DNA from: Planctomycetota bacterium
GTDB taxonomy: Bacteria; Planctomycetota; JACQVV01; JASMLP01
Length of the DNA: 48,533 bases
Reading direction: 5' to 3'
NCBI GenBank assembly: GCA_030748635.1
Contig: JASMLP010000068.1
Location: forward strand, 1-48,533
Positions 44,527 to 48,533 of the stretch are shown here, one piece after another. Within the stretch, counting starts at the first letter, position 1. Every line of letters starts with the position of its first letter. The translations under genes and the position numbers were made by a program. The notes beneath the pieces are model-generated. The model searched no databases, had not been told where the DNA came from, and saw only the letters and a list, made by a program, of their open reading frames with translations.

Positions 44527-44739
44527 TCAATACCATTTTTCGTCGAATTTTCCTTGGTCGGGAATGTGAATAAATCCCCCATTGAGCCCCTCACACGGCC
44601 GCATAATTTGGCGGTCTCCAATGGTAACAACACAGACATTCCCGGATGCCCCCATGCTCTTGAGATCGATCACTTCGACCTCCGGCTTCTTCTTATCCTT
44701 ATCCCCACAACCAGACAGTAAAGCGATGAGCCATTGCAT
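44527..44739 (-). CDS. Small lipoprotein, unknown function
   Basis: A 70-residue protein starting MQWLIALLSGCGDKDKKKPE, a minimal lipoprotein signal with a lipobox at SGC and a charged Lys-rich tether. The ATG at 44739 follows GGAGG by 8 bases; an upstream ATG (44754) lacks one. The mature part has two further cysteines (NVCVVTIGD and RPCEGLNGG) that could form a disulfide outside the cytoplasm, and it ends FDEKWY. I do not recognise it. It precedes the KAS III operon on the same strand with a 312-bp gap, so it probably has its own transcript. Confidence 0.6.
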   Translation of the reverse strand: MQWLIALLSGCGDKDKKKPEVEVIDLKSMGASGNVCVVTIGDRQIMRPCEGLNGGFIHIPDQGKFDEKWY

Positions 44740-44983
44740 GTTACCTACCTCCACAATTCAGAAATGAAACAAAATCCAACCCGGAAAGCTCTGTGCTATT
44801 CCGCCCGACACGAGTAGATACCCCACCACGACTCGACCGAATGATCGAATCGTCGATTTTTTTGCCTTTTCTCAAAACGCGACCCGACTGTGAATCCGCA
44901 AATTGAAAGCCTCAACCGAATTGACGTTCCAGGACGCCCCACCTATGGTGGGCCCCTTCTTCGACCCCAAAGCGAGTCCACCC

Positions 44984-45679
44984 ATGAGCGATCGACCCCA
45001 AAAACGACACCCATCGGCACGAACCGGAAACAAAGCCAGCAAAGCCGTTCCGGTCGATAAGCAAGAAAGCGAACCCGGACAGCGTCCTCGCCTCCGCCGC
45101 AAAAGTCCGCTGATGCGCAAGATTCGCAATCTGACCAAGCTAGCTCTGCTTCTGGTAATCGGAGTCGGAGGATGGCTCGGTTACGGCTACTGGACCTCCA
45201 CCGATGGTGAGAACCGAACCCTCGAAGGGTTCTCTCAATTCGCGGCCAAAAAAGGCGATCAATCGGTCTCCGCGGTAAAAAACATCGATGTGAAAAAGTT
45301 TCTGAAAGACCTCAAGGAGAAGCTGATCTCCCTGGAGGATTACTTTCGCGACCATCCGGACGCCAAGCCGATCGAGAATCAGGAGCAGCTTGAAGAAGCT
45401 CTCGCTCAACCCGACCCCGAAACTCCCGATCCCACCCCCGCCGAGGAAGCGCCGGCTCCGAGCCCAAAAATGATCGCCCGGGCCCAGGCCCAAAAATTGT
45501 ACAACGAGGCGCGCGCAATCCTGCGTACCTGGAGTTCAGGCCAGGACAAAAAACTCCATCAGGCCACCAAGCGACTCGACCAGGCTCTCGAAAAGGCCGA
45601 TATCGCGGAGGATAGCCGGCTCATCCAGCGGATCAACGAGATGCGCTACTTCTGCCTCAAATCCCACTCGACCCGCTGA
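44984..45679 (+). CDS. Single-TM protein with charged C-terminal region, unknown
   Basis: A 231-residue protein from ATG 44984; an in-frame ATG at 44903 adds 27 residues without better support. A basic N-terminus (SDRPQKRHPSARTGNK, then RPRLRRKSPLMRKIRN) precedes one TM helix (LALLLVIGVGGWLGYGYW). A Lys/Glu-rich stretch, a Pro-rich linker (DPETPDPTPAEEAPAPSP) and a helical C-terminus (ARAQAQKLYNEARAILRTW, then ATKRLDQALEKADI) follow. The last part resembles a TPR-like helical pair. Orientation is probably N-in, with the rest periplasmic. The family is not recognised. It converges on the next gene, with only 5 bp between stop codons. Confidence 0.65.
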   Translation: MSDRPQKRHPSARTGNKASKAVPVDKQESEPGQRPRLRRKSPLMRKIRNLTKLALLLVIGVGGWLGYGYWTSTDGENRTLEGFSQFAAKKGDQSVSAVKNIDVKKFLKDLKEKLISLEDYFRDHPDAKPIENQEQLEEALAQPDPETPDPTPAEEAPAPSPKMIARAQAQKLYNEARAILRTWSSGQDKKLHQATKRLDQALEKADIAEDSRLIQRINEMRYFCLKSHSTR

Positions 45680-45684
45680 CCCCG

Positions 45685-46776
45685 TTAACGCTTTTCTTTG
45701 GAAGAATTTCGGGCCTGCTCGGTCACCCACTTCATCGCCTGAGTGAATCGACTCTCCCAGTCCTTTGGAAAGCGATGGCCCCCTTCGTGCCAATCCAGAC
45801 GCACCGGCCACTCCCCACTCACCCACAATTTTTGAGTGTCCTGGACCCGCCGCACATTGACCGGATGGTCCCTCTTACCAGCAATCAGGTAGAGAGCGCG
45901 ACCCCGGCGGGAGAGGGACCGAGGCAAGGCGAGGCGGCCGCCGGGTGACCAGGAAAGAGTTCCCGCATACTGATCCGGATGAGCCGCCAGAAGCAAGGTG
46001 GCCTGATGCGCTCCCTGAGAAAATCCTGACAGATACACCGGACCGGTCGCATCCGGGAGTTTGTCCCGATGAGCGGCCAAAACCTTCTGGAGATGCCGAT
46101 GAGTGGTTCCCAGATCCTCGGTCGTCCAACTGTAGCTATCAACATAACGGACCGTCGGTCCGTCCAGGGCAATCCCCACCATGCCCTGCCCGGCAGCCAG
46201 GTCGGCCATCTCCACGAAGTCGGCATGGCTCGCTCCCCAACCGTGCAGGAGGAGGATCACGGGCCATCCGCCCGAAGGGGCTTCGCCTGCCGGCACCCGG
46301 ACCACCGACCGGGGCGCATGCTTGGGCGCCTCCTCCGTGTAACGCTCCACCACCTTCTGACTCAAACGATCGAAACCCGGCAAACTCCGGACCGAATCCA
46401 GATCCGCCTCTTCTCGAAGGATCGACGCCCCCCAGAACCCGTTTTGAACCGCGCGAGCGAGCCACTCCAGCGCCAGCTTTTTTTGCCCCCAAAGCGCAAA
46501 CGTACAGGCCAATTGATAAGCGGCCCGAATATGCTTCGGATCCTTTTTGGTGGCGATCAGATAGTAGACCGCCGCCTCGTCGTAACGCTTCTCGGCCTTG
46601 AGGCCGTCAGCCCACCCCACGTATCGATCCGCGGAAACATCTTCCAGCAATCGGTTCAGAATATCGACCCGAGCTTGATATCGCGCTTTGCGAATTTTTC
46701 GATCGACCGTCTCATCGGTCGGCTGAGCGAACACTCCGGTTAAGAACAGGAAAAAAACGGGTGCGACATATTTCAT
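45685..46776 (-). CDS. Secreted alpha/beta hydrolase with TPR-like N-domain
   Basis: A 363-residue exported protein. The signal peptide is MKYVAPVFFLFLTGVFA before QPTDE. Residues about 25-130 form TPR-like repeats (KRYDEAAVYYLIATKKDPKH, then AAYQLACTFALWGQKKLALE). The rest is an alpha/beta-hydrolase: VILLLHGWGAS (oxyanion region), nucleophile elbow GFSQGAHQ, AGKRDHPV for the acid and EGGHRF for the His. GFSQG is typical of the carboxylesterase/phospholipase (PF02230-like) group. It would act on esters in the periplasm or outside; the substrate is unknown. A weak GGA precedes the ATG. It is followed on the same strand by no close gene and is separated from the next hydrolase upstream by 52 bp, so the two may share a transcript. 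Confidence 0.83.
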   Translation of the reverse strand: MKYVAPVFFLFLTGVFAQPTDETVDRKIRKARYQARVDILNRLLEDVSADRYVGWADGLKAEKRYDEAAVYYLIATKKDPKHIRAAYQLACTFALWGQKKLALEWLARAVQNGFWGASILREEADLDSVRSLPGFDRLSQKVVERYTEEAPKHAPRSVVRVPAGEAPSGGWPVILLLHGWGASHADFVEMADLAAGQGMVGIALDGPTVRYVDSYSWTTEDLGTTHRHLQKVLAAHRDKLPDATGPVYLSGFSQGAHQATLLLAAHPDQYAGTLSWSPGGRLALPRSLSRRGRALYLIAGKRDHPVNVRRVQDTQKLWVSGEWPVRLDWHEGGHRFPKDWESRFTQAMKWVTEQARNSSKEKR

Positions 46777-46828
46777 ATTTCCATCGTTTCATCTCGGCTC
46801 CTCCTCGCCAAGTCTCCAGACGAAAAAC

Positions 46829-47833
46829 TCATCCTCCTCCGGACCGCTCTCTGGCCAGAAAGGAGCGGACCAACCGATAGAAACGAGACGGATGTTCCAG
46901 TTGCGGCGCATGGCGAGCGCGCGAAATCACTTCCAGCCGCGCCCCGAGACGACGAGCCAGTCGCTGGCCGATCTCCAGAGGAAACACCGGATCCTCTTCT
47001 CCCCAGATAAGGAGTGTCCGAGCTCGGTAGGTATGCGGACGATCCGAAGAGGACCGAACGGATTCGATCATCCAGTCGAGCAAACCACGTTTCTGGTCGC
47101 GACAGGATCCGTACAGCGCATGAACCGTTTCTCGTCGAACGAATTTCGGTGTCCAGGGAGGGGCCCAGTAGGCCAGTTCGAGCAGGCGCTGCACATCTTC
47201 CTCGGTTTCAGGCAACAACACCTGAGAGATATGATCCACCCCAAACCGGCGACAAAGAGCGGAATAGTCGGCCTCGGTATATTCACGCGCAGGAGTGTCG
47301 CTCAAGACGACTCGACTCACCCGTTCCGGATGCGCGCTGGCCAGTTCATAAGCGACCAGGCCACCGTACGAGAGCCCCACTAGATCAAAACGATCTATTT
47401 TCAAAAAGTCCATCAACTCCAGAACAGCTCGCACCTGGTGATCGATCGAAAAGTCCTCCCCTTCGCAAAACGATCCTCCAAACCAGAGGAGATCCGGAAA
47501 GATCACCCGGTGATCGGACGAAAGCTTTCGGGCCAACGATTCCCATTGCCAGATCGCGGAAGCCCCAAAACCGTGAATCAGAACCACCGGGGGTCCTGCC
47601 CCCCCCATCCAAAAGTCGAGCCGCCCCTGAGAAAGAGAGAGTCGATCGTGAACGAATCCCGATCGCTCCAGACCTCGCTCGAGTCGGGATTGCTTCCACG
47701 GAAGGACCGGACACCCAGCGCAGGCGAATAAAACGAGCATCAAGCCGACCCAAATCAGTCTCCGCGTCCACCCTTTTCCTCGGGGATCGTCCGGAAGGTT
47801 CTTCTCTCTGCGGTCATGACGCTGTTTTTCCAT
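46829..47833 (-). CDS. Membrane-tethered alpha/beta hydrolase
   Basis: A 334-residue alpha/beta-hydrolase-fold protein of the epoxide-hydrolase/esterase-like group. A hydrophobic segment (LIWVGLMLVLFACAGC, cysteines 38 and 41) gives either a lipoprotein signal or an N-terminal anchor after a basic stretch. VVLIHGFGAS is the oxyanion motif, GLSYGGLVAYELA is the nucleophile elbow, WGEEDPVFP carries the acid and RHAPQLEHP the His. It is probably an esterase, lipase or thioester hydrolase acting at the envelope. Its ATG shares bases with a possible + strand ATG (CATG at 47831-47834), so the region to the right is the divergent promoter zone. Superficially it could pair with the KAS III and SDR as an OleB analogue, but the distance and missing OleC argue against that. 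Confidence 0.83.
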   Translation of the reverse strand: MEKQRHDRREKNLPDDPRGKGWTRRLIWVGLMLVLFACAGCPVLPWKQSRLERGLERSGFVHDRLSLSQGRLDFWMGGAGPPVVLIHGFGASAIWQWESLARKLSSDHRVIFPDLLWFGGSFCEGEDFSIDHQVRAVLELMDFLKIDRFDLVGLSYGGLVAYELASAHPERVSRVVLSDTPAREYTEADYSALCRRFGVDHISQVLLPETEEDVQRLLELAYWAPPWTPKFVRRETVHALYGSCRDQKRGLLDWMIESVRSSSDRPHTYRARTLLIWGEEDPVFPLEIGQRLARRLGARLEVISRARHAPQLEHPSRFYRLVRSFLARERSGGG

Positions 47834-47987
47834 GCGTACTCAATCTACTCGCCCTCTCCGGAGAACGCCACGACCTCCCCGCAAGGATCTTTCACTCGAT
47901 CTCCAAATCGAATCGTTGGGAATCGACAGCATCTCGTTTAGTCTCTACAGCCAAATCGACCCGCCAAGGATCTCGAGAGGCAACGCC

Positions 47988-48533
47988 TTGAACACCGTCT
48001 TCACCGACCTCCCCCGCCCCATCGAACGGGATGAATACACACGATGCCAGGAAGCCGCGTGCGAAATCGTTCATTCTCACCCCGACTGTATCGGCCTCTA
48101 CGGTGCGGGTGAAGTTCGATACCCTGGCCTCTCCGATCTCGACCTGGTGATCGTTCTGGCTGAAGGAAGTTCGATCCGGCCGATCCTCCAGGGCCAGAAT
48201 CTACCCGAACCCGGCCCTTACCTGGCCAATCACTCCTTCCCTCACTACCCCCCGGAAATTTTCCGGTGGTTGCACTACCTCTTCCCCCTCTTCAGCCCCC
48301 TGCAACCGTTGGTCGAGAAGGAACCGATCGATCTCGAACCCTCGCCCCAGAATCCTGACGACGCAAAACAGCTAGCGGCATTCTATGTGGCTGACTATCT
48401 GGTCAAAAAGATCTATCACCTTCTCGACTATACCGATGGTCGACCGGTTCCCGTTCGACAACTTCTCTGCCACCTGCATACCATCCGTTACACCCTCTCT
48501 TGCCTGGAACAGGCGACCGGCACCGCGATCGGA
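47988..48533 (+). CDS. Nucleotidyltransferase-like protein, truncated by window edge
   Basis: An open frame runs from 47832 to the last base without a stop, so the gene continues beyond the window. The diagnostic stretch is GLYGAGEVRYPGLSDLDLVI, the nucleotidyltransferase (Pol-beta-like) signature with a G[GA]G-like turn and a DxD metal pair. Helical segments follow (QLAAFYVADYLVKKIYHLLD, then RQLLCHLHTIRYTLSCLEQA). I prefer the TTG at 47988 because AGAGG lies 7 bases upstream and the earlier residues look non-coding. ATG 47832 is in frame but overlaps the divergent hydrolase start. Function beyond nucleotide transfer is unknown. Confidence 0.55.
   Translation, partial: MNTVFTDLPRPIERDEYTRCQEAACEIVHSHPDCIGLYGAGEVRYPGLSDLDLVIVLAEGSSIRPILQGQNLPEPGPYLANHSFPHYPPEIFRWLHYLFPLFSPLQPLVEKEPIDLEPSPQNPDDAKQLAAFYVADYLVKKIYHLLDYTDGRPVPVRQLLCHLHTIRYTLSCLEQATGTAIG

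Noticed and set aside
39860-47833. Ole-type long-chain olefin pathway (OleA-D)
   Set aside because: A condensing enzyme, an SDR and a hydrolase are present, but there is no OleC-type adenylating ligase, the hydrolases are distant and exported, and ATP-grasp and MBL genes do not belong to it.

Overview
The window is a gene-dense bacterial chromosome segment. Adjacent genes repeatedly overlap by 1-4 bases (ATGA or GTGA), and several lipoprotein signal peptides point to a Gram-negative cell. No rRNA, tRNA, CRISPR array or transposase was seen. GC is high on the left: one hand-counted 60-base line at 6241 gives about 65%. A line at 28861 in the central biosynthetic operon gives about 55%. I cannot name the taxon. 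The PUFA-synthase gene order recalls myxobacteria, while the ABC and lipid gene content would also suit the Verrucomicrobiota/Planctomycetota/Lentisphaerota group.

Region 1 (152-17290, + strand) is a polyunsaturated-fatty-acid (PUFA) or secondary-lipid synthase locus. It holds an FMN enoyl reductase (PfaD/Pfa1 type), a KS-AT-ACP-ACP-KR-DH megasynthase (PfaA/Pfa2), and a KS-CLF-multi-hotdog-acyltransferase megasynthase (PfaC/Pfa3). A 4HBT thioesterase and a FabV enoyl reductase follow. The C-terminal AGPAT-like domain suggests direct transfer of the product into a lipid.

Region 2 (29545 down to 17324, - strand) is the most interesting part. It encodes an iterative-looking PKS (KS-AT-DH-ACP) with no ketoreductase, a HemN-like radical SAM enzyme, and an NRPS (carrier-C-A-PCP-reductase). 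A FabG-type SDR that could be the missing trans ketoreductase and an extended SDR complete it. KR-less PKS plus HemN-like radical SAM plus trans-KR is the enzyme set I recall for the polycyclopropanated polyketide jawsamycin. Here it is joined to an amino-acid-loading, reductively releasing NRPS.

Region 3 (29897-31883, - strand) has a DoxX-like membrane protein and a CrtI-type carotenoid desaturase broken by a 10-bp tandem duplication.

Region 4 (32259-38916, + strand) is a seven-gene transport operon. A membrane protein, a LolD-like ATPase, an FtsX-like permease and a ZnuA-like lipoprotein with one metal ligand replaced come first. A TauB/SsuB-type ATPase, its permease and an NMT1/ThiY-like binding protein, itself frameshifted, follow.

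Region 5 (44214 down to 39009, - strand) is a tightly overlapping five-gene operon: KAS III-like synthase, GNAT-like protein, ATP-grasp ligase, extended SDR and metallo-beta-lactamase-fold hydrolase. It looks like a small acyl-product pathway that I cannot name.

Region 6 (44527-48533) has a small lipoprotein, a single-TM protein, two alpha/beta hydrolases and a nucleotidyltransferase-like gene that runs off the right edge.
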